Positions 1-9,114 of a DNA stretch of 64,000 nucleotides are shown here, in pieces (the first letter of the stretch is position 1; each line of letters opens with the position of its first letter). The notes below the pieces were generated by a model. The model was given only the letters and a program-made list of their open reading frames with translations, had not been told where the DNA came from and ran no database searches. Both the position numbers and the translations under genes were made by a program. The DNA is from CAWARU01 sp963805795 (lineage in GTDB: Bacteria; Pseudomonadota; Gammaproteobacteria; UBA6186; Azoamicaceae): assembly GCA_963805795.1 (NCBI GenBank), contig CAWDVG010000001.1, positions 1,364,001-1,428,000 on the forward strand, read 5' to 3'.

Positions 1-1
1 A

Positions 2-91
2 CTTCAAAAAGCTGGTGCAATCCGTGTTCATGAAGTCAATGATCTGTTGCAGGAGCTTTCTCATGCCCGCATTCCAATTACAAAAAATTGA
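2..91 (+). CDS. C-terminal tail of a gene cut by the window edge (possibly DprA/SLOG-like)
   Basis: An open frame enters from the left edge and codes for 29 residues before TGA at 89-91. The tail contains KAGAIRVHEVNDLLQEL, which resembles the end of DprA/Smf-like Rossmann proteins, where a small loop is followed by a helix of the form vEDiLeeL. It overlaps the next gene by 29 nt, so the two are probably translated together. The family call is inference from a very short tail; FolP-like proteins also end with an RVHDV-type motif. Confidence 0.35.
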   Translation, partial: LQKAGAIRVHEVNDLLQELSHARIPITKN

Positions 92-713
92 TGAATCTTT
101 ACTCCAGGAACATTGTGATCTTTCAGATATCGATCATTGTTATTTTTTTGGGGAATATGCTGGTAGACAAGGGTACAACCATAGCGAAATGAATAGTTTA
201 ATTCAAAATTTGAAAAAGCCCGTAAAAAGAATGAATCATTCTTCTGAGTGGCGATATAAAGAAGAGGCCATTACAAAAGTAGTCAAACTGTTAAACACAA
301 CTCCATTATGGCCAAAATTAAAAACTTGCTTGTGGATCCCAATCCCACCTTCGAAGTCTAAAAAAGATGAACAATATGATGACCGCTTAATGAAGATATT
401 ATGTAAGCTTCAAGCGACAGAAAAAACTTTGGATTTTAGAGAATTATTATCCATATCTTCTAGTCGCGAAGAGGCACATGTCACTGGCAATAGACGCCTA
501 ACAGTTCAAGAACATATAGATAACTTTATTTTTGATGATTCAAAAATAAACCCTCTCCCTCGTACTATAATAATATTTGATGATGTAATCACTACTGGAG
601 CCACTTTTAAAGCTGCTCAGTCAATTTTACAAAAAAAATACCCAAAAATATTAATCATTGGAATTTTTATTGCCAGGTCTATTAAACAACATCATATTCA
701 TAAAAATACATAG
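63..713 (+). CDS. Phosphoribosyltransferase-fold protein (ComF-like, no zinc finger)
   Basis: A 216-residue protein. The PRPP-binding motif TIIIFDDVITTGATFKAA lies at about residues 168-185 (hydrophobic strand, DD, then TTGAT), the hallmark of type I phosphoribosyltransferases. It lacks the four-Cys N-terminal finger of classical ComF. The start at 63 is preferred over an in-frame ATG at 15 because AGGAG lies 7 nt upstream (51-55). It overlaps the upstream gene, which may be DprA-like. Pairs of DprA-like and phosphoribosyltransferase genes occur in accessory islands and I recall them being listed as candidate defence modules; that role is inference here. Substrate unknown. Confidence 0.7.
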   Translation: MPAFQLQKIDESLLQEHCDLSDIDHCYFFGEYAGRQGYNHSEMNSLIQNLKKPVKRMNHSSEWRYKEEAITKVVKLLNTTPLWPKLKTCLWIPIPPSKSKKDEQYDDRLMKILCKLQATEKTLDFRELLSISSSREEAHVTGNRRLTVQEHIDNFIFDDSKINPLPRTIIIFDDVITTGATFKAAQSILQKKYPKILIIGIFIARSIKQHHIHKNT

Positions 714-796
714 GCATATTTTTTTTAATTGCTCTTTATAAGTTACATAAAAATTAGTATACTCTACTTTTACTTTTTGAAAATTTAAGGATTGTT

Positions 797-1102
797 ATGA
801 CATATGAAATGAATTCCCAGGATTATAAGGAATTAGATAGAATTGATAACGCCATTAGGGAAATGGAACAAATCAACAATAATCTGAAAAAAAATATTTT
901 GGAAGAAATACATGCTAATTATAACAATTTAAAGGAAGATTTATTCATTTTTATCGAAAAGCAAATTCACATTCTTAACGTAAAATTTAGACAAAAAATT
1001 CTATTGCACGGATTTAATTCATTTTCTGAAATTGAAAAGAAAGCATATGGGAGTGTTTTTTCAGATTTTTATATTAAACGAGATCAATTAGCCTCAAGAT
1101 AA
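797..1102 (+). CDS. Small hypothetical coiled-coil protein
   Basis: A 101-residue, Lys/Glu/Asn-rich, mostly helical protein. The first 50 residues contain spaced Ile/Leu/Met positions that suggest a coiled coil (LDRIDNAIREMEQINNNLKK). No signal peptide or membrane segment is seen. AAGG lies about 6 nt upstream of the ATG. It follows the phosphoribosyltransferase after an 83-nt AT-rich gap and precedes another unknown gene on the same strand, so it may belong to the same accessory cassette. I do not recognise the family. Confidence 0.5.
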   Translation: MTYEMNSQDYKELDRIDNAIREMEQINNNLKKNILEEIHANYNNLKEDLFIFIEKQIHILNVKFRQKILLHGFNSFSEIEKKAYGSVFSDFYIKRDQLASR

Positions 1103-1179
1103 ATGAAATATTTTTATCAAGGTCAAGCTCATCCAAAATACCAAACAGTTTGAAATCAAAAATTTTCCAGGAATTAGAC

Positions 1180-1899
1180 ATGAGAATCAGTTATGAGTAT
1201 AGAAAAATATTTGACAGCTTTTCCAATGAATGCGAACAATATAAGGAAATGCTAGAAATCTTGAAGAAAATATATATTTGCTATTCAGACTTATGTGGTA
1301 ACCCATTTTGTCATTATACAGAAAAATTGGGATCTGATTTTCAAGCAATTGGTGTTTTAATCCAATACTTTTTTGTTCGAGAAGCAGTTCCTTTGATCAG
1401 AATTCAAACTGAAACAATCAGTAAATTGATATTACAGTGTAAAACAAAAAGAAATCTTGGTTCCCTCCGGATTGAAAAAATAAAAAGACATTTTAAAATA
1501 AAGAAAGAAGATAGCTTGTTTAAATATATACTTGCATTATCTAAAAAACGTTTCTTGCAAGATCATCCAATATCTAAATTATTTCTACTTCTAGAAACTT
1601 TTAATTTCAATACTTTGTCGCATGCAAATTTACGAAATGATATTTTAGGATTGCAAAATGATGAAGCGTTTATTGAAGATTATTTAATGTACTATGACCC
1701 TAATAACAAACTGTTTCCGTATGGAAAGATGATTATATCTATTTTTCTTGTGCAAATTGGAATCATGATACTAATAATAGCCAACAGAAAAAACCCAGAG
1801 AGAAAACACTGTCGCGATATTGAAAAAATCATCGAACTAGTAAAAAATTTCGAAAAAAGGGACAAACAGCTTCAAAATGCAATCAAGAGTAACAATTAG
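1180..1899 (+). CDS. Hypothetical protein, DUF5677-like helical architecture
   Basis: A 239-residue protein. The ATG at 1180 is chosen because AGGA lies 7 nt upstream; a longer TTG start at 1150 has no ribosome site. A helix rich in Arg/Glu/Leu at about residues 66-90 (VREAVPLIRIQTETISKLIL) and a later LSHANLRND segment recall DUF5677/DUF6988-type proteins, which are all-helical proteins found in accessory and defence islands. A strongly hydrophobic segment near residues 185-205 could be a membrane helix or a buried core helix. Function unknown; family resemblance is weak inference. Confidence 0.5.
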   Translation: MRISYEYRKIFDSFSNECEQYKEMLEILKKIYICYSDLCGNPFCHYTEKLGSDFQAIGVLIQYFFVREAVPLIRIQTETISKLILQCKTKRNLGSLRIEKIKRHFKIKKEDSLFKYILALSKKRFLQDHPISKLFLLLETFNFNTLSHANLRNDILGLQNDEAFIEDYLMYYDPNNKLFPYGKMIISIFLVQIGIMILIIANRKNPERKHCRDIEKIIELVKNFEKRDKQLQNAIKSNN

Positions 1900-2333
1900 G
1901 AAGCCATAAGAATTCATGGAAATTATAAAGAAGATTTGTCCCATAAAAAGGTTACTTAACTTAGTTCAAATATAGGCAATTTATTCAAATATTGTGACTT
2001 TTTGCTATATTGGCATAAAGTCACTATAAACATGAAGACAGTAAGCTACCAAACAAATTATTGCCGGGGATCTTCCATCTATGGTGTAGAATATTTTCTA
2101 TTGTACGTAACCTTTCGCAAGGATATAATATAATAAGTTGGGTGTGATATTGGGTTAAATTTAATGCCCTTTAATTTTGAATTAGTAAAATCAACCTGTT
2201 ACAGAAAGGTTCGAATCCGCCCCGGGGAGGGTCCGTACCGGACACATGGGTTAAATATTAGTTGATCACCTAATAAAATGATAGTATTGATATTATGACT
2301 ACCTATTTGATATAGTTCTTTCTGGCCGAGAGA
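1900..2333. other. Intergenic region with a GC-rich palindromic islet
   Basis: An AT-rich spacer of 434 bases. A weak dyad (GTGACTTT...AAAGTCAC) lies near 1994-2024, and a 33-codon open frame starts at ATG 2032 without good support. At about 2203-2250 there is a sharply GC-rich islet containing GGTTCGAATCC, which resembles a tRNA T-arm, followed by CCCCGGGG and a small hairpin GTCCG-TAC-CGGAC. The sequence GGGTTAAAT occurs on both sides of the islet (about 2151 and 2249). No complete tRNA can be folded around it. Confidence 0.4.
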
Positions 2334-5300
2334 ATGCCTAAGACCAACAATTATACATTCAAAATACACAATAATTCTGGAGATATTATGATTCTAGTTG
2401 ATTTCGACACTGCGGATACCATTCTTTTAAAAGAAGCTACTTGTACTGAAGATATTGTTATATTTGCACCCAATTCAGATATGCATGTTAATCAACCGAT
2501 AAAGACGCCTAAAAATTTATATATCGTCTGCAAGCATCTCTATATTAATAATGCAATTCAGGTGGGAGGCAATATCCAATTTTTAGTTTCAGGCTTTAGT
2601 TTATCCGAAAAATTGCCGGGAGGATGTTGGGTTAGTATAGAAGCTGCCGAACTTAGAATCATTTCAAATGGTAAAGTTAATTTCGATCCTGAGTCCTTTA
2701 CAAAAACTAAGATAATAACAGGAAAACTCGAAATCATCACTAATGATAGCACCGATTGCCCTTATTCTATTAGATTTCATAGAAAAATCCCAAAAAGAAC
2801 ATACAGAGAGATACCCATTTCGGAAAATTCAAGAGCCATAAAATTTAAAATAAAAGATACTAAAGACGTTAAAGACACTAAGGATTCTAAGGATTCTAAG
2901 GATATAATAGATGCTAAAGGATCTAGGGTTTTAGAGTATTGTGATGCTTTCGTTGTTCAAGCCTTACTACTCACTCTACAAAAAAAACCTTTAGCTTTAT
3001 GTGAGCAAGCCCTATTAAAAAAAGCCAATGATGCGAAATATGATATCGATATTAAAGAAATAAGAGATAAGGATGCGGAGTCGAATAAGGATATAAAAGA
3101 TACTAAGGATGCTAAGGATTCTAAGGATGTTAAAGAAATTGTAGAGATAGAAATAGGATTTGATAGATATTTAAAAAACCACGCCATAAAATGTTCAGAT
3201 CCAAAAATCCAATTTGGACTGTCGCTCTGTTATGGGATGGGGATTATTGAAGAAGTTAATTTTGAAAAAAGATTGGCGTCTTTAAATTCAGCTACGCACC
3301 AAGGTAGTAAAAAAGCTCGTCACATACTGAATCTGCAAAAAACCTTTTTTATGCAGAGTTTGAAAATGGCTCATAGTTCAATTCGATTAAAAAATACGCA
3401 CTATTACCAGGTAGATAATGGAGTTCCCCCACCTGATTTCGGGGGTGCCCTAGTTAAAAACCCTGACCATGTCTTTAGATTTAAAACACCAATCTCAAGC
3501 ACAGAAGACGTTATTTTATATCATCCTCATTGCAATATAAGCATTGAGGCACCTATAGCAGCCAGAAATATTTATATTGTCTGCAAACAGTTAATTATCA
3601 AGCAGGACCTTGCAGCAAGGCAAAATATAGAATTGTTAACAAAATCTAAACTAGAAGCCATTAATATTAATATAACAGCCCTAGACGGACATCTTAAAAT
3701 AGTATCTGCTGGAGTCATAGACATTGACACGAAAGGGGTCTGTATTATTTATGCAAGAGATTTACACTTGGCAGGTAGAAAAGACGTAAAGTTAGGAAAA
3801 CAAGTTATTTCACAACAGCCTGCCAAACACCTGAAAACAATCGGAGTTCCCAAGAATGCCAATGAACTTCAAAAAATACAAATTGAACTTCAAGAACGAA
3901 GAGAAAAAATGGATCAGTCTTTTCATCAGCCTATGGGGTCTATAGGATATAGGGAATGGGAATTCTACTTATTTTCTATTTGCATCCATAATAATTCACT
4001 AGATCCTAGATCTCACATTTGGCCAGATAAAGAGCTTGATTCAACAAAATTCCAAGCCATCTTCGATCTAGCTGAATCCTTTATTTTGAAGAATATTATA
4101 GTCAGCGCTCGTAATGCAGCAAAAGCTTCAGCAGCAAAAGATTCAAAAGAATTAATAGAAATAGATGTCAGCGCTTTTGAGGCTCGCCATGCCGAGTTAG
4201 TGCAAAGGAATGCGAATCCAAAAAAAGTCTATGCACTGGCACAGTGTTATAGAAAAGGTATTGGGATGCAAAAAGACCTGCAGGCTTCACAATCCTGTCT
4301 GGCAACGCTTCTTAGACAAGAAAGAGAAAAATTGGAATCTAGATTCAATCAATCCCCACAGGCGAAACTGCAAGAAAATGAAAGGCTTGCAAAAGCAATG
4401 GCTTTAGCTTTAAACCCAGAAATTTCCGATGAAAGTGATGCGAGAGACGCCAAAGAACATGCTGAAAAAGAAAATGCCAGCTGGAAAACAACGCCAGATA
4501 GAAAAACACTAAAAGCATTGGAAGAGACGATCAAAGGAAAAGATCAATTAGAAGAGGCCGCCCGTACGATTATCTATACCAGCTCCATACCAAATTCGAA
4601 GATTTCTAAAATTGAAATTCATGGCATCGGTCGAAAAAACCAATCTGAGAAACGCTTGTTAATTCATTTTAATGATCTTCCAAATTTCGATCCCGAAAAA
4701 GAAATGAATGAAGTGAAGGAAATGGTCGATTTTTTTGGAGGACCACCTGCCATTTCTATGAATGGTCCTGTTAAACCCTATCTTCTTATTTGCACTGGTT
4801 ATTTTAGGCCTTATTTTTCATGTACAGCTTCGCTTGCAGAATATCTCGACAAGTTAGGCGTACCCAGTTTTATTAAAGATGATCTACAAGCTTTTAATTG
4901 TTTTAAATCAATGCCGAAAAGTGAACTTGAGATTTTTTCCTTTTTTCCTTATCTAGATTTCATGTCTGAAAGACAATACTCTCTATTATATGAATATTAC
5001 GGCAATGAAAATAAAGACATGGAACTGGCATGCTTTTTGGCTGAAGTTTGTCAAAGAGTGAATCAATATGTTTGGTCGGAAAAATTTTATAACTCTGCGA
5101 CAGGTCCAGGCAACCACCGTCTTCCTAAATACGCTCTTGTTAACCAAGCGACTGGTTTAATGCTCCGAAAAACGAGAGAAGAAAAATATAAAGCTTTAGC
5201 TAAATTTCTTCAGTTAGGCAATAATGAAGTGGCCAGAAGAATGGTAACGAGAACTCTGGCACTTCTCTGTGACGACCCCATGCTTCAGTCAACCACAAGG

Positions 5301-6932
5301 TTGACGAACAATCAGTCTGATGATCTTTTAGAAAAAATAGTCTATCTCATGGAATCCTGTTATGAAAAAGAGAAACAAGCTACTGAACTGGCTATAGAAC
5401 TTTCAAGCTTAAATTCACAAGTATTTTCGAGGTTAGGCGCACAAGAACTTTCAAGCTTATACGCACACCCACTGCCGAGGTTAAAAGCAGTAGGCTATAG
5501 ATCTCATATCTTGAAAAGTCTGAATTTTAAGAAGGACACTAAAGATACTAAAGATAGCTCGGAAAATAACCAACATATCAATGAACTAATCAAACTTGCC
5601 ACAAGCAATATTGAATTGAAAGAAATTATTCCTCATAAGAATGCAATTGAATGGAAGAAATGTTTTGACAGAAAAAAGATCTCGGAAGATTTAAGAAAGA
5701 AAATGCCAATTGAAATTCATTATCAAAATCCCGATTATATAAATTCTAATTTTCCAATGATGGGGGCCATCTTAACCAAATCACCAAATGGAGCCACATT
5801 GAGTATCAGGGTGTTCTCAAAAGATTTTAATCGTCAGACAAAAGCTAACGAACTTAATTTAAAGGCAATTATTTCTAGATTTCGTCCCATGTGTGATTCT
5901 GTATTTGAATACAGGCATGAATTTAAACTTACGGATCACACTGTACATTTTGAACTTATCACTATTCCCATGTCAAATTTAACGTTGCGCGAATTTAATT
6001 TTCTGCAAGCTCAATTCGCGCTAGCAGGATTAATAATTCCTAATAACATAATTGAAGATATGGAAAGCTTCTCTTGTTATAAAGAACCTGATCTGGAAGA
6101 AATTAAATTTTTTCAATCTTTATCTGGACTTAGCAATCGCAAGGATTTGAGTGAAGAAGAATTTTTAAAGTTGTATGATTTCGCAGATGAAATCTCATCT
6201 CGTTCGGCAAAATCTTGTCCTGAACATCAAAGCAGTACCATCGATCTATTATTCCAGTTGGGTATGGAATGTAATAATGCTGGAAAAATGCAGCCACCTG
6301 CTTTTCGTGATAGCTTTTTTGAGTATGCCATAAAAGCTTTTAATGCCATCCCTCAAAATAATGTTTATTATAATAGGGCACGTTTTCAGGCGGGCTATTT
6401 GTACTTATTGCGATGCCAAAATCCGAATTCACTTGATCTTAATCAACGAGAAATATTGTTAGAAGCTTATAAACAATTTATTCGAGTAATCCCTCCGGCT
6501 AAAGGAACATTACATGAGCCAATCTGGGAGAATGTCAAACTTTTAATCAATAAAATTCTTATTATGCTCTACTGCGAGTTTGGTCTTTTTTCCCCATTAT
6601 ACTTTAAAAGTAGATCAACTTCTCTACTTCATTTTCTAGGCAAAGCCTATCCTTACCTTGATATCCTGCAGGGACAAGAAGAGGCTGATTCGTTCCAAGG
6701 ACTTTGTCAATTAACAGAGTTTTATTGTCATTATAAAAAAGATATTGAAATATCTAAGGAAGAGCTAGAAGAGCTGAAAAAAAACAACGTCCAAACACAA
6801 ACGACTGCCAACCCAATAACTACGGCATTTGGATTACAAGCAACCAGCCATTTGGTGGGAAATCCTGGTAACCTAAAAATAACGTATACCGGCCCTTCTA
6901 GCGGGGTTTTAAGTCAATTTAATAAAAAATAA
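2334..6932 (+). CDS. Large repeat protein with internal duplication, Sel1-like motifs and KD-rich tracts (effector-like)
   Basis: A 1532-residue protein without signal peptide. A beta-rich, solenoid-like block (APNSDMHVNQPIKTPKNLYI, residues about 40-100) recurs at about 392-470 (HPHCNISIEAPIAARNIYIV). Each block is followed about 240-250 residues later by a Sel1-like motif (LSLCYGMGI near 292; LAQCYRKGIGM near 631). This implies a tandem duplication of roughly 345 residues. Between the parts lie Lys-Asp tracts (KDTKDVKDTKDSKDSKD) coded by 9-nt repeats. The C-terminal 600 residues are helical and may be TPR-like. Size, eukaryote-like repeats and lack of a recognised enzyme suggest a secreted or host-interaction protein; that is inference. 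The ATG at 2334 has only a weak GAGAG site. Confidence 0.75.
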   Translation: MPKTNNYTFKIHNNSGDIMILVDFDTADTILLKEATCTEDIVIFAPNSDMHVNQPIKTPKNLYIVCKHLYINNAIQVGGNIQFLVSGFSLSEKLPGGCWVSIEAAELRIISNGKVNFDPESFTKTKIITGKLEIITNDSTDCPYSIRFHRKIPKRTYREIPISENSRAIKFKIKDTKDVKDTKDSKDSKDIIDAKGSRVLEYCDAFVVQALLLTLQKKPLALCEQALLKKANDAKYDIDIKEIRDKDAESNKDIKDTKDAKDSKDVKEIVEIEIGFDRYLKNHAIKCSDPKIQFGLSLCYGMGIIEEVNFEKRLASLNSATHQGSKKARHILNLQKTFFMQSLKMAHSSIRLKNTHYYQVDNGVPPPDFGGALVKNPDHVFRFKTPISSTEDVILYHPHCNISIEAPIAARNIYIVCKQLIIKQDLAARQNIELLTKSKLEAININITALDGHLKIVSAGVIDIDTKGVCIIYARDLHLAGRKDVKLGKQVISQQPAKHLKTIGVPKNANELQKIQIELQERREKMDQSFHQPMGSIGYREWEFYLFSICIHNNSLDPRSHIWPDKELDSTKFQAIFDLAESFILKNIIVSARNAAKASAAKDSKELIEIDVSAFEARHAELVQRNANPKKVYALAQCYRKGIGMQKDLQASQSCLATLLRQEREKLESRFNQSPQAKLQENERLAKAMALALNPEISDESDARDAKEHAEKENASWKTTPDRKTLKALEETIKGKDQLEEAARTIIYTSSIPNSKISKIEIHGIGRKNQSEKRLLIHFNDLPNFDPEKEMNEVKEMVDFFGGPPAISMNGPVKPYLLICTGYFRPYFSCTASLAEYLDKLGVPSFIKDDLQAFNCFKSMPKSELEIFSFFPYLDFMSERQYSLLYEYYGNENKDMELACFLAEVCQRVNQYVWSEKFYNSATGPGNHRLPKYALVNQATGLMLRKTREEKYKALAKFLQLGNNEVARRMVTRTLALLCDDPMLQSTTRLTNNQSDDLLEKIVYLMESCYEKEKQATELAIELSSLNSQVFSRLGAQELSSLYAHPLPRLKAVGYRSHILKSLNFKKDTKDTKDSSENNQHINELIKLATSNIELKEIIPHKNAIEWKKCFDRKKISEDLRKKMPIEIHYQNPDYINSNFPMMGAILTKSPNGATLSIRVFSKDFNRQTKANELNLKAIISRFRPMCDSVFEYRHEFKLTDHTVHFELITIPMSNLTLREFNFLQAQFALAGLIIPNNIIEDMESFSCYKEPDLEEIKFFQSLSGLSNRKDLSEEEFLKLYDFADEISSRSAKSCPEHQSSTIDLLFQLGMECNNAGKMQPPAFRDSFFEYAIKAFNAIPQNNVYYNRARFQAGYLYLLRCQNPNSLDLNQREILLEAYKQFIRVIPPAKGTLHEPIWENVKLLINKILIMLYCEFGLFSPLYFKSRSTSLLHFLGKAYPYLDILQGQEEADSFQGLCQLTEFYCHYKKDIEISKEELEELKKNNVQTQTTANPITTAFGLQATSHLVGNPGNLKITYTGPSSGVLSQFNKK
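2852..2912 (+). repeat. 9-nt tandem repeat coding for Lys-Asp-Thr/Ser
   Basis: About six degenerate copies of a 9-nt unit of the form AAGGATTCT / AAAGATACT code for the KDTKD/KDSKD tract. A second run lies at about 3086-3136 and a short third one near 5533-5560, all in the same reading frame of the 1532-residue protein. Unit length is a multiple of three, so slippage would change protein length without breaking the frame. Confidence 0.8.
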
Positions 6933-7068
6933 AACTGACATTAGCCCGATGGTTGTACCTATATTTTTTTTCCTCTATCCAGGTAACACCCAATGCTTCT
7001 GCAACAGCATACAGGAGGTAAGATCTTAGATTCTGATGATCAGAATAATTATGAGCAGAGAATCGATT
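6919..7068 (-). pseudogene. Possible C-terminal gene remnant
   Basis: An open stretch of 50 codons without a start codon lies on the minus strand, between an in-frame stop (7069-7071) and a stop at 6919-6921 that overlaps the end of the 1532-residue gene. It reads with protein-like composition (SYLLYAVAEALGVTWIEEKK). It could be the truncated end of a lost gene. Chance openness cannot be excluded. Confidence 0.25.
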
Positions 7069-7156
7069 TTATAAATTTATGATCAAAAATCCACCCTTCT
7101 CTTCGCTGAAATAATAGATGAGAACTTCCTAATCCAAGCGAGGAATACGCAATTAA

Positions 7157-7189
7157 TGTCTATCATCTGCTAAAATCCGATGATAGACA
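7157..7189. terminator. Stem-loop between converging genes
   Basis: An 11-bp perfect stem, TGTCTATCATC pairing with GATGATAGACA, encloses an 11-nt loop. It sits between the end of the plus-strand 1532-residue gene and the end of the minus-strand ankyrin gene. No clear T tract follows, so termination is only a possibility. Confidence 0.35.
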
Positions 7190-7221
7190 CCATTTCACTA
7201 AATTGTTATCCCGATATTCCT

Positions 7222-8217
7222 TTAGTCACAAGCTAATCGCTTACGTATATTAAACCTGGCATAACAGCATTCAGTATCATAACTATCTAATTTTCTTAAA
7301 TATTTAACTTGGAGTTGATATGATAGTGTTGTACTAAAGGAAATGACTGGGGCAAAAGTCTTATAATCATATCCTAGCTCATCAAGATAATTTCTTGCTG
7401 TCTTTTTATTGGCATCTTTAATATCAAGATCTGCTCCTCTCACATAAGAGTTTAATCAAATCAGGTTGTTTTTTAATTGCTGCCCAATGAATAGCTGCTC
7501 TCAAGCTAGTGATAGTTGTATCTTGCGAATTAATCTTCGCATCATAGTCAAGTAAAATTTCAGCATCTTCCCTACTTTCTTTGAAATTAGAAGCCACTAC
7601 TCTTCGCAAGGCAACATCTAAACTAGGTAAGCCTTCGTCTTTTGCAGCTTTATACTTTATCAATATGTTGTTTAGCAATTCCTTTTTAAGTCTGTCAGGG
7701 GGAACCGTTTTTAGTTTTAATTTCACTCTGTTACTATCTTCTTCATTAAAAATAAATTTTAGTATAAATAAATATTTTTTAAAAGCATCTGTGGCTTCTT
7801 CAAATTGTTTATTTTTAGCTCTTTGATCGCCTTCTTTTTCTATTTTTTCTAAAATGAGTGCAAGTGGGCAACCGTATTTCTTAAATCGTCTTCTCGAAGT
7901 TTACATAGGTGGCTTATGGCCGCCGAATCATCAGGGAGGCCGAAGCCCTCCGAAGTCCGCCACCGCCAACACGCCACATCGTCCCCCGCACCCACGGCCT
8001 TATATATTATGAAATCAGTGTCAATACCAAGCTCATCTAAATTCAAGGGCGCGCCACCCCAATATCGGCACTCACCACGAGGGGGCTCAGTAGTAAATTC
8101 AGGCGGATCAAAAGAATTAGGACCGAAATATTCTAGTTTTCCATAACGCGGTAACCTTTTTTGGCATTCGCTGATTTGGCCTCCGTGATTGTCAATTTGA
8201 TAGGCTTTACCTTGCAT
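7222..8217 (-). pseudogene. Ankyrin-repeat gene broken by at least two frameshifts
   Basis: Three overlapping minus-strand frames join into one protein of about 330 residues. The N-terminal part (8217-7890) reads YFGPNSFDPPEFTTEP and LGIDTDFIIYKAVG. The frame then shifts near 7865-7895 into KKYGCPLALILEKIEKEG, a helical part. It shifts again near 7435-7445, in the middle of an ankyrin repeat (AIHWAAIKKQPDLIKLLCE continued by RGADLDIKDANKKTA). The protein is continuous once the shifts are repaired, so the damage is recent or a sequence error. The first third is conspicuously GC-rich compared with the AT-rich surroundings. Ankyrin proteins of Legionellales are often type IV secretion effectors; no such evidence is visible here. 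Confidence 0.6.
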
Positions 8218-8369
8218 TGGAGGCCGGGAGATGGCATTATAACCAAGTCGATTTACTTATAAAGAGTAGGGTTTTCGCTAAGTGATAACTTAGATCCGTT
8301 TCTGTAGTTCATTTGATTTTTGTGCAGATAACTATGTTTATCCGCTACCTGTGCGACAAAGGAGTTTTT

Positions 8370-8483
8370 ATGAAATATCAATTTAACTTTAATTGGTTAA
8401 CCGTCAACCGATGGAAGGAAATCACTTTATTGGGTCAGGATTTTTATTATGCTCCTGACGAAAATAGCAATTGCGGTACATAG
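8370..8483 (+). CDS. Small ORF with a strong ribosome binding site
   Basis: A 37-codon frame starting MKYQFNFNWLTVNRWKEI and ending DENSNCGT. AAGGAG lies 6 nt before the ATG, the best Shine-Dalgarno of the neighbourhood. The product is rich in aromatic residues and has no signal peptide. It may be a real small protein or the front of a truncated gene. I do not recognise it. Confidence 0.35.
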   Translation: MKYQFNFNWLTVNRWKEITLLGQDFYYAPDENSNCGT

Positions 8484-8526
8484 CTAGCAAAAGAAAATTA
8501 CGAGTAATGCTGATCGGAAATATGCT

Positions 8527-9114
8527 ATGAAAAATATTCATTTTGAGCAAGCAAATCTTGCCCATAAAGCAAAGATCTTAAAATGGCTCGATGAATCTCA
8601 TATCAGAGAATTTTGGGATAACTCCCAGGAACATCGCGACGATATTGTTGTTTTCATGAATGGTCGCAAAGAGCCCTCCCCCTATTATGATGGTATGTTT
8701 ACCTATTGGGTGGGAAGTATTGATTCTAACCCCTATTCTCTTATCATGACTTCTGTAGTAGAAGATGCACCTGATTTGAGCGAAGCCTGGAGACAACAAC
8801 TTTCTAAAAATGGCAATTCTTATAGCATCGATTTTTGCATTGGCAATTTGAATTACTTCCAGAAAGGACTTGCAGCTCCTACTTTAATAGCTTTTACAAA
8901 TTTTTTTCATGATCAGGTTGATAATAAAGCGGATACTTTCATTATCGATCCTAATGAAAATAATCCACGAGCCAAACATGTTTATGAAAAAGCAGGGTTT
9001 AAAACAATTTCTAAATTTGAAAGAAGAGCTGAAATCTTTTACCTTATGGTAAAAAAATTTTCCTCTGATACCGCTAATCCATTAACAAATCTAAATACTG
9101 GGAACCAAAAATAA
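8527..9114 (+). CDS. GNAT-family N-acetyltransferase
   Basis: A 195-residue protein with the shape of AAC(6')/RimJ-like GNAT acetyltransferases, which transfer an acetyl group from acetyl-CoA to an amine. The central SYSIDFCIGNLNYFQKGLA matches the strand and the acetyl-CoA-binding loop region (normally R/QxxGxG/A). The PNENNPRAKHVYEKAGFKTI segment at about residues 142-161 is the typical C-terminal GNAT signature. The substrate cannot be deduced; aminoglycoside-like or protein N-terminal targets are possible. The ATG at 8527 has GGA 8 nt upstream. Its TAA stop overlaps the ATG of the remnant that follows (TAATG). Confidence 0.75.
   Translation: MKNIHFEQANLAHKAKILKWLDESHIREFWDNSQEHRDDIVVFMNGRKEPSPYYDGMFTYWVGSIDSNPYSLIMTSVVEDAPDLSEAWRQQLSKNGNSYSIDFCIGNLNYFQKGLAAPTLIAFTNFFHDQVDNKADTFIIDPNENNPRAKHVYEKAGFKTISKFERRAEIFYLMVKKFSSDTANPLTNLNTGNQK

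Noticed and set aside
2195..2250. Possible tRNA gene
   Set aside because: A GGTTCGAATCC T-arm-like motif is present, but the T stem does not pair, and no anticodon or acceptor stem can be folded around it.
2852..3136. CRISPR-like or non-coding meaning for the 9-nt repeats
   Set aside because: The units are short, degenerate, in frame and lie within a long coding sequence, so they are protein-coding tandem repeats.
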